Positions 1 through 10,045 of a DNA stretch of 64,000 bases are shown one piece after another. This stretch comes from Planctomycetota bacterium (GTDB lineage Bacteria > Planctomycetota > Planctomycetia > Pirellulales > Pirellulaceae). The notes beneath the pieces were generated by a model. The model made no database searches. It was not told the origin of the DNA and saw nothing but the letters and a program-made list of their open reading frames with translations. A program made the position numbers and the translations under genes. The stretch is from positions 1 through 64,000 of the forward strand of contig JAFLCP010000007.1 of NCBI GenBank assembly GCA_017303505.1. The letters run 5' to 3'. Within the stretch, counting starts at the first letter, position 1; every line of letters begins with the position of its first letter.

Positions 1-1
1 T

Positions 2-127
2 CTTTTTGAAACAATTGTTGAACACGGAGGGTCGCCTTTTTTCGTGTCCTGCGTCAAGGGCAATAAACACTTGATGCCAAATGAGTTACGACAAATCAAG
101 GTACGAGAGTTGGCGCTGTCCAACTAG
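2..127 (+). CDS. C-terminal end of an unidentified protein (cut by window edge)
   Basis: An open frame enters from the left edge and runs 41 codons to a TAG at 125-127. The tail reads ...FFVSCVKGNKHLMPNELR... and ends in RELALSN. It stops about 50 bases before the convergent nuoN stop codon, as expected of a real gene end. I do not recognise the family from 41 residues. The frame could be a chance opening, although its composition looks protein-like. Confidence 0.45.
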   Translation, partial: LFETIVEHGGSPFFVSCVKGNKHLMPNELRQIKVRELALSN

Positions 128-177
128 CCTTCGGCATACGGGTTAAACGATTGCGCTATCGTCTCGCGCAGCGCGGA

Positions 178-1620
178 TTACATCCAGTTGGGTAGCAAGA
201 ACCATAAGACGGTAATCGCAGCACAGACTACCGTCAGGGCGAACGATGGACTGAACTTCGGAGTGGAGACAGGGGCCGAGTTCGTATGCGGAACACGATA
301 GATACGCAGCAATAATGAGAGATAATACATCGCTCCAACTGCCGCATTGATTGCCATGATCACGGCCCCGACGACCAGCTCCGTTCGAGCTGTACGGATC
401 GCATCTTGGAAGATACCGAACTTTGCCCAGAATCCCGCTGTCAACGGAACTCCGATCAGACTCAACAAACAAACCGACAAGGCTATGCAAAGCATAGGTG
501 CACGCTGATACAAGCCTTCCAGATCCGCCAAACTTGGATCACTGTCGCCATTGGCGGTCAATGTCGCTAAGGCCGCAAACACTCCGAGAGTCATGACCGT
601 GTACGCGCTCAAATAAGAGAGAACATAAGTTGTTTCACCGCCGCGATACAAAGCCGCTGCCACACCAATCAATAAATAGCCGGAATGAGCCACACTCGAA
701 TAAGCCAACAGGCGGCGCCATTTCGTTTGAGCAAGCGCCATGAAGTTGCCTGACGTCATGGTGACCAAGGCCAAGACCAACAATATCAGTCCCGCAGATT
801 CCACAAATCCAGTATGAAGTTGAGCGCCACCCAAAATGCGAATAATGGCCAAGAAGCCTGCAATTTTCGGAACCGTTGCGATCATCGCAGCAACAGGGAG
901 TGAACTACCCGTGAACACATCGGGTGCATAGAAGTGAAACGGAACAGCCGTCACACGAAAAGCGAGACCAGCAAGAACTAAGGCCATCGCAACTTTGGCT
1001 AACGTGGTGTCATTGGTGGCCAGCGCTGTTGCAATGCCCGATAGCGATGTGGTACCTGACAGGCCGTAAAGATAAGAAGCTCCCATCAAGAACACGGCCG
1101 AGGCAAAGGCACTCAACGCAAAATATTTCAAGGTTGCTTCGCGGCCTGAATTGTCCCGGCGGCTGATCGACAACAATAACGTCGTCGGCAAACTCACCAT
1201 CTCGATCGAGAGATAAAGGGTTGTTAAGTCCGCAGCCGCAGCGAGAAAAATCGAGCCAGCGAGCAAGATCAAAAGGCATGCGTGAAACTCGTACGCAAAA
1301 CGTCGCGGTGTGTGGGTAATCGAAAATGCCGAAATCAATACGCCTGCCAAAAGAGTCAGATGTGTACCGTGTAAAGCGACCGAATCCGATTGAAAAAGTT
1401 TGGTAACCAATCCGGATGGCTGCAGGGAAAACCACACCGTACCAATCCAAAGGGTGGTCAACAAAAATGTCGAGACAATGCCCCAACCACTTACAGAGCG
1501 GATACCTGCAGGTGAAGAGTTGTCTTGGAACATCCCTACGAGCAGATAGATGCAAGCGATGCCGAAAATCACAACGGCAGGCAACACGGTAAGAAAGCTA
1601 TTGGTTAGTTCGGGAGACAT
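178..1620 (-). CDS. nuoN: NADH-quinone oxidoreductase subunit N
   Basis: This is the 480-residue antiporter-like membrane subunit of complex I and the last gene of the nuo operon. It is almost entirely hydrophobic, with about 14 predicted helices. It carries family hallmarks: the LLAYSSVAHSGY segment in the middle, a charged Lys in the PKIAGFLAIIR helix, and VPLTAGFWAKFGIF near the C-terminal third. Its ATG overlaps the nuoM stop by one base (TAATG), indicating translational coupling. Length is normal for NuoN. No terminator-like hairpin was seen in the roughly 50 bases after its stop. Confidence 0.96.
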   Translation of the reverse strand: MSPELTNSFLTVLPAVVIFGIACIYLLVGMFQDNSSPAGIRSVSGWGIVSTFLLTTLWIGTVWFSLQPSGLVTKLFQSDSVALHGTHLTLLAGVLISAFSITHTPRRFAYEFHACLLILLAGSIFLAAAADLTTLYLSIEMVSLPTTLLLSISRRDNSGREATLKYFALSAFASAVFLMGASYLYGLSGTTSLSGIATALATNDTTLAKVAMALVLAGLAFRVTAVPFHFYAPDVFTGSSLPVAAMIATVPKIAGFLAIIRILGGAQLHTGFVESAGLILLVLALVTMTSGNFMALAQTKWRRLLAYSSVAHSGYLLIGVAAALYRGGETTYVLSYLSAYTVMTLGVFAALATLTANGDSDPSLADLEGLYQRAPMLCIALSVCLLSLIGVPLTAGFWAKFGIFQDAIRTARTELVVGAVIMAINAAVGAMYYLSLLLRIYRVPHTNSAPVSTPKFSPSFALTVVCAAITVLWFLLPNWM

Positions 1621-3263
1621 TAGCGAGTCGCCTCCAAATTGGGCGAGGATGGCATGGTGGCTGACGTGAGTGGCACGCTGTCGATGTGGGCTTGAATAGC
1701 GACTTTCGTCGGTGCAGCTTCATAAACTTGAACTAAGCGGTTGGTATCGACTTGAATCGATTGTATGGCGCTTTGTGGCCACAAACCGATCAAGAGAGTG
1801 ACGACGACCAGCGCGGTGAGCGGCAGCCATTCCGCCACTGACAAATCGTGCAACGGATGTTTGCGTAGTTGCGATTGCTTTTGCGGTGCGCCAAAGAAGA
1901 GGTCTTTGGCAAGACGAAGCGAGTACCACGCTCCCAGCAAAATTCCGACAATCGCTGCACCGGCCAAAGCTGGTGATACCGATAACATTCCACTCAAAGC
2001 AAGGAGTTCACCTACAAAGTTGTTGGCGCCCGGCATACCCGCTCCTGCCATCAAGAAAAAGATGGTGAGGATAGCCGTGCGAGGATAAACGCTCGCCAGG
2101 CCTGGGCCAATGCCCTGAATCATGGCAGTGCCACGTCGTTCGATTAAGCAGCCGGCTAAAAGGAACATAGCAGCAGTCGTTACACCATGGTTGAACATTT
2201 GAAGCGTCGCGCCAGCGACACCTTCGCGAGTGAGCGAGAAAAGGCCGAGCGTGATGAAGCCCACATGGCTCAAACTGCTATAAGCCAACAACAATCGAAT
2301 GTCGCGTTGGGCCAAAGCACTGAGACCACCATAAACAATGGCCAACACACCCAAGGATCCCAATACAACAGGACCGTATTCGGCGGTTGCCAGTGGGAGC
2401 ATAGGGATCGCAAGTCTCAAGAAGCCAAACAGACCCATCTTCAATACCACGGCCGCCAACAAGGCTGCGGTGGTTGGCGCGGAAGCACGATAGGTATCAG
2501 GCAACCAAGTATGCAGCGGAATCAATGCCATTTTGATTCCTAAGCCAAAAACCAGCAAAGCAAATATCCATTGTTGTTGCGTTAACGTGGTCGTGCTGGT
2601 AGCGGCTTGAAGAGATAGGTCGGAGAACAAAGTGGTCACTTTATCGGGAGTCGAATAAAGCCATACGATTCCAACCAAGGCAAGTACCATCGGGATACTG
2701 CCAGCCAATGTGAAAAGTACAAACCGTTTAGCAACACGTGGCGAATCTTCTTCACCCCAGCCGGCGATTAAAACCAAGAGTGGCAAAATGGCAAGTTCGA
2801 AGCCGACATAAAACAGCAAGATGTCCATCGCCAGAAAAACGATCATCAAGCCTGCTTGAGCCAACAGCATCCAGCCTGCATAGCTGGTGAAATTCTTGTG
2901 GATGTGTCGTGTCGCAACACACAAAGCTGCCCATCCAATGATGGCGGTCAGCAGCACCATAGCCGCTCCGATTGAGTCGGCGCCCAACGCGATTTGCACA
3001 CGCATGCCGCCAGGAGCTGTGATGATAAATGGAACCGGTGCTAATGGGCCCGCTTGTTGTACGGCTGCTGTCGATGCAGCGGGCTGCGATAAAAATTGAG
3101 TTACGGACGACCATTGCCAGATCGAGAGGCAACACAGCGTCCCGGAGATCCACAGCGCTGTCGCCTTACCCGAGGCTTCACTCAACTGCTTGGCAAAAAG
3201 CAGAAGCGCGACACCTGCGATAAGAGGCAGACCAATAATTAGCAAAGGGAGGAATGCGGTCAT
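1620..3263 (-). CDS. nuoM: NADH-quinone oxidoreductase subunit M
   Basis: This is a proton-pumping antiporter-like membrane subunit of complex I, about 547 residues. The core contains FYVGFELAILPLLVLI (conserved Glu of the FE motif), KMALIPLHTWLPDTY, LLAYSSLSHVGF and MFNHGVTTAAMFLLAG, all typical of NuoM. An ATG at 3263 follows AAGGTG by six bases. A GTG three codons upstream (3272) is an alternative that would leave one base between nuoL and nuoM. It sits between nuoL and nuoN, as in canonical operons. Confidence 0.96.
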   Translation of the reverse strand: MTAFLPLLIIGLPLIAGVALLLFAKQLSEASGKATALWISGTLCCLSIWQWSSVTQFLSQPAASTAAVQQAGPLAPVPFIITAPGGMRVQIALGADSIGAAMVLLTAIIGWAALCVATRHIHKNFTSYAGWMLLAQAGLMIVFLAMDILLFYVGFELAILPLLVLIAGWGEEDSPRVAKRFVLFTLAGSIPMVLALVGIVWLYSTPDKVTTLFSDLSLQAATSTTTLTQQQWIFALLVFGLGIKMALIPLHTWLPDTYRASAPTTAALLAAVVLKMGLFGFLRLAIPMLPLATAEYGPVVLGSLGVLAIVYGGLSALAQRDIRLLLAYSSLSHVGFITLGLFSLTREGVAGATLQMFNHGVTTAAMFLLAGCLIERRGTAMIQGIGPGLASVYPRTAILTIFFLMAGAGMPGANNFVGELLALSGMLSVSPALAGAAIVGILLGAWYSLRLAKDLFFGAPQKQSQLRKHPLHDLSVAEWLPLTALVVVTLLIGLWPQSAIQSIQVDTNRLVQVYEAAPTKVAIQAHIDSVPLTSATMPSSPNLEATR

Positions 3264-3273
3264 GTTATTCACC

Positions 3274-5229
3274 TTAGCTCCGCAGATAAACGAGGGTTAG
3301 CAGAGCAATGATCCCTATCACCATACCGGCTGCGTAATGCGATACGCGTCCGCTTTGCCACAAGCGGATTTGGTTGCCGATGGTTTCAGGTAACGATGCG
3401 ATGTATCTCGCCATACTGTCGATGACGTGCATATCGAATGCGGCGATGACACTGGCAAGATAGAGGGTGGGGGCTACGAGCAAGTTGTAGAAAAGTTCAT
3501 CCAAATAGAACCGATTTTCGGCGAAAATCGCAAAAGCATTGGGCGTTTTTGCCGATTCGGCCTGGTTTTTTCGCAATCCGAGCCAGCGACCGATTAGGAC
3601 GCCCGCGACTGCGATGCTGATCGACAACAGCACTAACAGCCAGCTTTCATGATGATGTTCATGTGCGACTTCGAGGAACGGCATCGGGAGGATGAAGCCC
3701 GCGAGCGTATCGAAGTAAAAAATGACGATACCCGAGAAAACGGTTCCTATAGCCAGTACCCATAATGGAGCCAGCATGGCGGTTGAAGCTTCGTGCGGAT
3801 GTTCGCCAGCTTCTGCAGGCCAATGTTCTTCACCATGAAACGTTTTGAAATAGGCTTTACTGGTGTAGATGGCAGTGAGCAAAGCAGCTGCTAAACCTAG
3901 TGCGAACCAGCAGACAAACACGGGGCCGTACACAGGATCGTTCGATTGTGAAAGAAGTAAACCCAGAATGCTCTCTTTGCTCCAAAAGCCAGCGAGCGGA
4001 GGTAGGCCCACCAAAGCAATGGCACCCAGCAAAAAGAGAATATGAGTTTTAGGCAGAATGGACTTTAGCCCACCGAATTGTCTCATATCGATCACATCGC
4101 CCATGGCATGCATGACGTTGCCTGCTGTGAGAAAGAGCTGGGCTTTGAAGAATGCGTGAGTGATCAAATGGAACATGGCCGCAACGACAGCGAGGCTCAG
4201 CGTCGCATCTCCGAGACCAGCGCCAAACGCCAAAAACATATATCCCAATTGGCTGATCGTGGAATACGCCAATACGCGTTTGAGGTCGCTTTGAAAGAGA
4301 GCGATGACACCGCCCAAAACGGCAGTAATTGCACCGAGCCAACCAGCCAACAACAGCGCAGTTGGTGCTTCACTCAAGAGTGGAGACATGCGCGCTAACA
4401 AGTAGATACCGGCAGTGACCATCGTCGCCGCATGGATCAAAGCGCTAACTGGAGTTGGACCTTCCATCGCATCGGGTAACCATACGTGGAAAGGAAACTG
4501 CGCCGATTTGCCAATGGCTCCGACCAAGATGAAGCAACCTACCCAACCCAGTAGGTCAGGATGTTGAGCAGCCAACAAAGGGACAGCCGTAAAGATGGCG
4601 TCGTAGTCGAGTCGAGCGATCACATTGGTCGTATCGTCGAGAACCAAACCGACGCCGTACCACAGTGTGATTACGCCTGCTAGGAACGCACAGTCTGCCA
4701 AACGGTTCACCAAGAAGGCTTTCATGGCGGCCTTGGCTGCTGAAGGTTTCTGATACCAAAAACCAATCAAGAGATAGCTGCAAAGACCGACACCTTCCCA
4801 AAACGCGTATAACAGCAGAAGATTGCCGACCAACACGAGCATGCTCATGCAGAACACGAACGCGCTGATCAACGCGAAGAAGCGAGCATAACCTGGATCG
4901 CCTTTCATGTAGCCGCTGGAATAGATGGCAACCATTAGCGAAATGAAAGTTACGACGTTTAGGTGCGTCAGGCTGAGGCCGTCCAATCGCAACGATACAG
5001 GAATGTTGATGGTTCCTACATTCAACCAAGTGTAGGCTTGAGTCGAAACAACAAACTCGCCACCCTTGCTTTCGAAGTAGGTCACGATGGCAACCACGGC
5101 GGCTATGGCCATGCCGATGATCGTTGGCAAATGCGCGAGTTCTTTTCTGCGCCCCGCCATAATCAACGCCATGCAGATGAGAGATCCGCATAGAGGGGCC
5201 AATGGTACTAACCAAATCGCATTGAGCAT
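3274..5229 (-). CDS. nuoL: NADH-quinone oxidoreductase subunit L
   Basis: This 651-residue subunit is the distal antiporter-like subunit that carries the long lateral helix of complex I. Visible motifs include YAFWEGVGLCSYLLIGFW (conserved Glu), QFPFHVWLPDAMEGPTPVSA, LIHAATMVTAGIYLLAR and LAYSTISQLGYMFLA. The C-terminal 150 residues contain amphipathic and hydrophobic stretches that fit the lateral arm. Length is within the family range. It lies 15 bases downstream of nuoK. Confidence 0.96.
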   Translation of the reverse strand: MLNAIWLVPLAPLCGSLICMALIMAGRRKELAHLPTIIGMAIAAVVAIVTYFESKGGEFVVSTQAYTWLNVGTINIPVSLRLDGLSLTHLNVVTFISLMVAIYSSGYMKGDPGYARFFALISAFVFCMSMLVLVGNLLLLYAFWEGVGLCSYLLIGFWYQKPSAAKAAMKAFLVNRLADCAFLAGVITLWYGVGLVLDDTTNVIARLDYDAIFTAVPLLAAQHPDLLGWVGCFILVGAIGKSAQFPFHVWLPDAMEGPTPVSALIHAATMVTAGIYLLARMSPLLSEAPTALLLAGWLGAITAVLGGVIALFQSDLKRVLAYSTISQLGYMFLAFGAGLGDATLSLAVVAAMFHLITHAFFKAQLFLTAGNVMHAMGDVIDMRQFGGLKSILPKTHILFLLGAIALVGLPPLAGFWSKESILGLLLSQSNDPVYGPVFVCWFALGLAAALLTAIYTSKAYFKTFHGEEHWPAEAGEHPHEASTAMLAPLWVLAIGTVFSGIVIFYFDTLAGFILPMPFLEVAHEHHHESWLLVLLSISIAVAGVLIGRWLGLRKNQAESAKTPNAFAIFAENRFYLDELFYNLLVAPTLYLASVIAAFDMHVIDSMARYIASLPETIGNQIRLWQSGRVSHYAAGMVIGIIALLTLVYLRS

Positions 5230-5244
5230 GGAACAGTTCCCGAT

Positions 5245-5691
5245 TTATGCTTTAGGTGCTGGGACATCTGGAAGTGTCACAGGCACTTTGGTGGTCAAAG
5301 GATCGATACCGGCAGGTGTTAAAACCGGATACTCAGCATGTTTGCTTGATTCTGACTTCGCGGTGGGTTTCGATTTTTCAGGGGCCGTTTCGCGAAGATC
5401 CGACCAAAGTTCAACATCCAACGTCGACTTGCGGCGATAGAGGGCAACCACCATGGCTAAGGCGATCGCTGCTTCGCAGGAAGCGACCGTCAGAATAAGA
5501 ATGGCGAAGAGTTGACCGCTCGCGATTCCGTAGTGAGAACCAAAAGCGATAAAGTTGGTTGCCACGCCAGCGAGCATTAACTCGACGGACAAGAAAATCA
5601 GAATCAGGTTGCGTCGGGATAAAAACCCCACGAGCCCGAAAGTGAATAGCAACGCGCCAACCATTAAGGTCTGTTGAGTCAATGGTGTCAT
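5245..5691 (-). CDS. nuoK: NADH-quinone oxidoreductase subunit K with a C-terminal extension
   Basis: This is the small three-helix complex I subunit. The first ~100 residues match NuoK, including the NLILIFLSVELMLAGV helix with its conserved Glu and a second Glu in the SCEAAIALAMVVALYRR helix. I chose the ATG at 5691 because it overlaps the nuoJ TGA as ATGA, the pattern used elsewhere in this operon; an ATG at 5709 is possible. The protein is about 148 residues, against about 100 in most bacteria. The last ~50 residues form a Pro/Lys/Ser-rich, probably cytoplasmic tail with no recognisable domain. Confidence 0.94.
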   Translation of the reverse strand: MTPLTQQTLMVGALLFTFGLVGFLSRRNLILIFLSVELMLAGVATNFIAFGSHYGIASGQLFAILILTVASCEAAIALAMVVALYRRKSTLDVELWSDLRETAPEKSKPTAKSESSKHAEYPVLTPAGIDPLTTKVPVTLPDVPAPKA

Positions 5692-6446
5692 GATTTTGCT
5701 CCATCCCATTGAGTGTGCGTTGTCTTGGTAACTTCTGCTTCCAGCAAGCGGTCGGGCTCATGGTCTTGAGCGATCAAGATTGCGGCAATCGCTGCAATCA
5801 AGAGCAACACACCTGCGATTTCAACACTCCAGAGATAATCGGTGAACATCAACTTGCCCAAAGCTTCGACCTTTTGTTCGGTGAGAGGCTTAGGTTCCGA
5901 TAGGTTCAGTTCGCTGATGGAGTAGAGCAAGCCACTAAACAAAGCCAAGCCAGCGAGCAGACTGAATCGAGGCAAGCTGATGGTGAGATCGTAGGCCTGC
6001 AGGTGGCTGCGTTGAGCGAACATCAACACAAACAAAAAGATGATGATGGTGGCGCCTGCATAGACGATCATGGTCGAAGCAGCCAAGAACGGCGATGTGT
6101 TGAGAATGTAGATTCCACAAACATCGAGCACGATGGCCGTAAAGCTCAAGGCGGCATACACGGGAGTACGAAACGAGACAAACGCGATCGAAGCGACCAC
6201 GGCCAGCCAACCGAAGGTGACGAGCAAACTTTGTTCGATACCCCAAGGAATCGAAATCACATTAATCACAAAGGCGGCTGTTAAGGCTACAAATCCCCCA
6301 ACGGTTGTCATGGGGGTGGGTTTGGTTTGACCAAACGATGCGCGGATCAATAGCAAGCCGATAACTCCCAATGCGAGAACCGCGATGTGCCATGGGGCAA
6401 TCGTGATATCTCGTTCGGTGATTTGAGCAATCGTTATAGGAATCAT
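5688..6446 (-). CDS. nuoJ: NADH-quinone oxidoreductase subunit J
   Basis: This is a membrane subunit of complex I, 252 residues with several predicted helices. The hallmark is the segment containing STMIVYAGATIIIFLFVLMF, which corresponds to the pi-bulge helix 3 of NuoJ. It is longer than E. coli NuoJ because of a looser middle loop (LSEPKPLTEQKVEALG) before the last helix, a size common outside Proteobacteria. Its stop overlaps the nuoK start by four bases. Confidence 0.94.
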   Translation of the reverse strand: MIPITIAQITERDITIAPWHIAVLALGVIGLLLIRASFGQTKPTPMTTVGGFVALTAAFVINVISIPWGIEQSLLVTFGWLAVVASIAFVSFRTPVYAALSFTAIVLDVCGIYILNTSPFLAASTMIVYAGATIIIFLFVLMFAQRSHLQAYDLTISLPRFSLLAGLALFSGLLYSISELNLSEPKPLTEQKVEALGKLMFTDYLWSVEIAGVLLLIAAIAAILIAQDHEPDRLLEAEVTKTTHTQWDGAKS

Positions 6447-6480
6447 GAAAAAATCGCTTGGATTGGAATGTTAGTTTGAG

Positions 6481-7101
6481 CTAAGAGGAAGGGTGATCGC
6501 TCGACGAGGACTCGTCAGGCAGATCGACCAAAATCTCAGAGGCGGGACCAAGAGTTCCTCGCTTGGTCCGGACAGGGTCTTTGCCAGATTGAGTTGTTTC
6601 GTCGAATACTTCCAATAGTTTCTCTTTGTCGAAGATCATCTCTTCGCGGCTGAGGCCGGTGAGGTCATAGATACTGGTCAGTTCGATTGCATCGACTGGG
6701 CAGGCTTGTTCGCACATCCCGCAATAAATGCAACGCAATTCATCGATTTCAAATGTCGCCGGATATTTGTCGCGATCGGCCCAATTTGGATCGGTTTTGT
6801 CCGTCGCGGTTGCTTCAATGGTGATGCACTTGGCGGGACAGACGGTCTGGCACAAGAAGCAAGCGACACATTTCACTCGCCCTTGGTCGTCGCGATTGAG
6901 TCGATGAACGCCGCGATAGTTCGGTGGAATTTCGGGTTCAACTTCTGGGTATTGTCGTGTTTCGTTTTTGCCAAACATGCGTTTAACGGTGGTGCCTATC
7001 CCGGCAGCGATTGCGGGGATATACAACGTTTCCATCAACGTCATCTGTGGCGGTTCCGCCCAGGTTACATGCTTCTTGGCTTTACTATTTTCTTCGCTCA
7101 T
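6481..7101 (-). CDS. nuoI: NADH-quinone oxidoreductase subunit I (two 4Fe-4S ferredoxin domains)
   Basis: This is the electron-carrying subunit of the peripheral arm, holding clusters N6a and N6b; 206 residues. The first motif is Cys78-x2-Cys81-x2-Cys84-x3-Cys88 (CVACFLCQTVCP). The second is CIYCGMCEQACPVDA around residues 128-142. An N-terminal ~25-residue segment (METLYIPAIAAGIG) is likely an amphipathic membrane anchor. The acidic, Ser-rich C-terminus (DESSSSDHPSS) is probably disordered. The ATG overlaps the nuoH TAA by one base. Confidence 0.96.
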   Translation of the reverse strand: MSEENSKAKKHVTWAEPPQMTLMETLYIPAIAAGIGTTVKRMFGKNETRQYPEVEPEIPPNYRGVHRLNRDDQGRVKCVACFLCQTVCPAKCITIEATATDKTDPNWADRDKYPATFEIDELRCIYCGMCEQACPVDAIELTSIYDLTGLSREEMIFDKEKLLEVFDETTQSGKDPVRTKRGTLGPASEILVDLPDESSSSDHPSS

Positions 7102-8285
7102 TAGGATGCACCTTCGTACGGCGCACTGCGCAGGTCAGTTGCGATGTTTGAACGGGAATTGGACGTACTAGTTCGGCGTGTGCTGGCGACATTGGCGATG
7201 CCCACCAGCAAAACGATGATCAACGAATAAACTGCTAACCACCATTTTGATAGGTCAAGAGTCAAAACTACGGCGAGGCCAACTAGGTTCAACATGCCCA
7301 ATGGAATCAAGCCTTTCCAAGCTACGCCCATCAACTGATCGAAACGGAAACGAGGCAATGTCCAACGCAACTGAATGATCAGGCCGATGACTAAGGCGAC
7401 TTTGGCTAACAGCACGCACCAGCGCACAGCGTATCCACCCCAAGTGCTATCAACGGAGTCGGTGAGGCCGGGGAAATGCCAGCCACCAAAGAACAGCAAA
7501 ACCGTTAAGAAGCTAACGGTTACAACGTGGGTGTATTCTGCGAGGAAGAACAACACAAACTTGATACCGCTGTATTCGGTATGAAAGCCACCCACCAATT
7601 CTTGTTCGCACTCAGGCAAATCGAAGGGGAGGCGGTTGGTTTCAGCCAAGGCAGCGGTGAAGAACATCAGGGCAGCCAAAGGTTGCCACCACACGTTCCA
7701 ATGCATAAGGCCTGGACCTTGTGATGCGACAATCGATTCAATATTCAGTGTGCCAGCGGCTGCAATCACACCTAGCAACGATAGGCCCAGCGGAATTTCA
7801 TAACTAATAAATTGCGCACAGGATCGAATCGCGCCATAAAGACTGTATTTATTGTTCGAGGCCCAACCACCCAAGATGATTCCGTAAGCCGATAATCCCG
7901 AGACGGCGAGCAAATACAATAAGCCGATATCGATGCCTGGTGCGATGATGGCCCGAAAACCTTCTTTCTCGCCAACTTCCGTTGGGCCAAATGGCACCAC
8001 AGCGATCGAGAGCATGGCACAAATTAGGCCAATCGTTGGTGCCAAGAAATAGATCGATTTGAAAACGTGATTCGGAACAACTTGTTCTTTGAGAAAGATC
8101 TTGATGCCGTCAGCAACCGCTTGCAGTAGGCCTGCAGGACCGACGCGGTTTGGACCGACGCGGTTCTGAATCAAGGCAGCCAGCTTGCGTTCGACAAAGG
8201 TCATGTAGAGACCTGCAATCGGAACGACCGCCAGGACAATGCCCATCGCAACGAAAAGTGGCCACAAATAATCCCAGGAAATCAT
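7101..8285 (-). CDS. nuoH: NADH-quinone oxidoreductase subunit H
   Basis: This is the membrane subunit that forms the quinone chamber with NuoB and NuoD; 394 residues, about eight helices. Diagnostic stretches are [19 protein letters not shown] near the N-terminus, [30 protein letters not shown] and [12 protein letters not shown]. These carry the Glu and Arg residues conserved in the quinone-site loops. It overlaps nuoG by ATGA (8282-8285). The C-terminal ~30 residues are polar and variable. Confidence 0.97.
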   Translation of the reverse strand: MISWDYLWPLFVAMGIVLAVVPIAGLYMTFVERKLAALIQNRVGPNRVGPAGLLQAVADGIKIFLKEQVVPNHVFKSIYFLAPTIGLICAMLSIAVVPFGPTEVGEKEGFRAIIAPGIDIGLLYLLAVSGLSAYGIILGGWASNNKYSLYGAIRSCAQFISYEIPLGLSLLGVIAAAGTLNIESIVASQGPGLMHWNVWWQPLAALMFFTAALAETNRLPFDLPECEQELVGGFHTEYSGIKFVLFFLAEYTHVVTVSFLTVLLFFGGWHFPGLTDSVDSTWGGYAVRWCVLLAKVALVIGLIIQLRWTLPRFRFDQLMGVAWKGLIPLGMLNLVGLAVVLTLDLSKWWLAVYSLIIVLLVGIANVASTRRTSTSNSRSNIATDLRSAPYEGAS

Positions 8286-9970
8286 GACAGTGCTTTCACT
8301 CCCAATTCACCCATCGTGGCTTCCTTCAACGCGGCAAAGGCGGGGATAACCGCACCTATTTCTTGAAGCAGCGAATCGGCATGGAACAAGCCGCGACGAC
8401 CTGCTAATTCCATCAGAATTCTTCCGTCTGCACGAGCTTCTGCAGGTGGACGAACCGCTGCGTGGCACCGTTGGGCCAAGCCTGCATGATTGACGACAGT
8501 TCCTTCTCGTTCAGCAAACGAAGCCGAGGCCAAAACAAAGTTGGCGTTATCGGTGAGTTTGGATCGTAAAATGTCTTGCACGATCAAGAGACGAAGTTCA
8601 GATAGATTTTGCACATCGGCGTTGGATAACACGGGCTGCGGATATCCACCTACAAATAAAGCCGATTGCAAATGTTTTGCAGCCAGCTCGGATTGAACGG
8701 TGGACCACTCAATCACTTCACCCTGGAAATGTTTGAGAATGGCACTAACGCCAAGTCGGTTTGGACATTTCTCAGCCCGAATCGTGAATTTTACTTTGTC
8801 TGGTGCGGGGCTCTCTCCCTTAGGACCCTTGGGGTAACAATCGTCTGCTCCGACGACGGGTACCGGACCCAAAACCAAGCGGATGTGGCTGTTGATAGAC
8901 TTCAAGTGAGAAGCTAATAGATAAGCTTCTTCGCATGTCATAAATGGCGAGAAGATCGCCACAAATTTGTGAGCGTCATGCCGAGCTGCTTCGGCAATGG
9001 CTTGGTTGACATCATTTAATATGTTCGGCCAAGGATCGCTGAAGTCGAGATCGCTCTTCGGTTTTTCTTCTGTAGCGGGCGATGGAGTAGCGGTCCCCAA
9101 TTTTCCTTTTCGAGGAGCGAGCAAACGATCTTCGCTGTTGACATACTTCCAACCAAAGCGTCCTTCATCGCACATGAAGGAACCCTGAGCTTGCGGGTTT
9201 TCTCGCGGTCGCAAGCGGAAGATTTTGTCTTCATTCTGATCGACTTCGATACTGCAACCGGTGCTGCAGCCAGTGCAAACGCTGTTGGCAGACTTCAGCC
9301 ACCAGACGCGTTTTTTGTAGAGAAAATCTTTGCTGCACAATGCACCAACTGGGCAGAGGTCGACGACATTACCGGCTAGTTTGTTGTTGCATTCATGTCC
9401 TGGGAAAACGTCGATTTCTTCGACGCTGCCGCGATTCACAACATGCAATTCTGAAGTGCCGCTGATTTCGCGGGTGAAGCGAACGCAGCGAGTGCACATC
9501 ACACATCGGTCGGTGAAAAGAGCGATTTGGTCGCCGATATGATACTTGTCTAAGCGTTGAACTTTAGGTTCGTTGAGTCGGCTGTGAGCGCGGCCAAATT
9601 TGTAGGTGTAATCTTGAAGATAACACTCACCAGCTTGATCGCAGATGGAGCAATCAAGCGGATGATTGAGCAGTAAATACTCTAATGTTTGTTCGCGAGA
9701 CTTTTTTACTTTGTCACTGTCGGTAATCACCACAGTGCCAGGTTTGGCTGGAGTCTGGCACGCTGGAACCAACTTCGGAAACATGCTGACGGTGCCGTCA
9801 GGTTTCTTCTCGCCGACTTCGACTAGGCACATACGGCAACTGGCCACCACGCTCAAGTCATGATGCCAGCAGTAATACGGAATTTCTACGCCAGCTTGCT
9901 GAGCAGCCTGAATGATGTTGGATTTTGGATCGACGTCGACTTCGACATCGTTGATTCTTACACTGCCCAC
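8282..9970 (-). CDS. nuoG: NADH-quinone oxidoreductase subunit G, short form
   Basis: This is the iron-sulfur subunit of the NADH module. The N-terminal 2Fe-2S domain shows YYCWHHDLSVVASCRMC. The N3-type region has HPLDCSICDQAGEC, followed by DRCVMCTRCVRF and a CPVGAL motif. A CTGCSTGCS motif starts the molybdopterin-like domain. The protein is ~562 residues, whereas many NuoG proteins exceed 650-900, so the molybdopterin-like part is reduced. I chose the GTG at 9970 because GGGAG lies seven bases upstream; TTG at 9988 or GTG at 9961 are alternatives. Confidence 0.94.
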   Translation of the reverse strand: MGSVRINDVEVDVDPKSNIIQAAQQAGVEIPYYCWHHDLSVVASCRMCLVEVGEKKPDGTVSMFPKLVPACQTPAKPGTVVITDSDKVKKSREQTLEYLLLNHPLDCSICDQAGECYLQDYTYKFGRAHSRLNEPKVQRLDKYHIGDQIALFTDRCVMCTRCVRFTREISGTSELHVVNRGSVEEIDVFPGHECNNKLAGNVVDLCPVGALCSKDFLYKKRVWWLKSANSVCTGCSTGCSIEVDQNEDKIFRLRPRENPQAQGSFMCDEGRFGWKYVNSEDRLLAPRKGKLGTATPSPATEEKPKSDLDFSDPWPNILNDVNQAIAEAARHDAHKFVAIFSPFMTCEEAYLLASHLKSINSHIRLVLGPVPVVGADDCYPKGPKGESPAPDKVKFTIRAEKCPNRLGVSAILKHFQGEVIEWSTVQSELAAKHLQSALFVGGYPQPVLSNADVQNLSELRLLIVQDILRSKLTDNANFVLASASFAEREGTVVNHAGLAQRCHAAVRPPAEARADGRILMELAGRRGLFHADSLLQEIGAVIPAFAALKEATMGELGVKALS

Positions 9971-10045
9971 AAATTTACTCCCAGTCAAATCGGTTGTGTC
10001 ATTGAAACGTTTCTCATCTGCAGAGAGAACTCTGTTACTGAGCCA

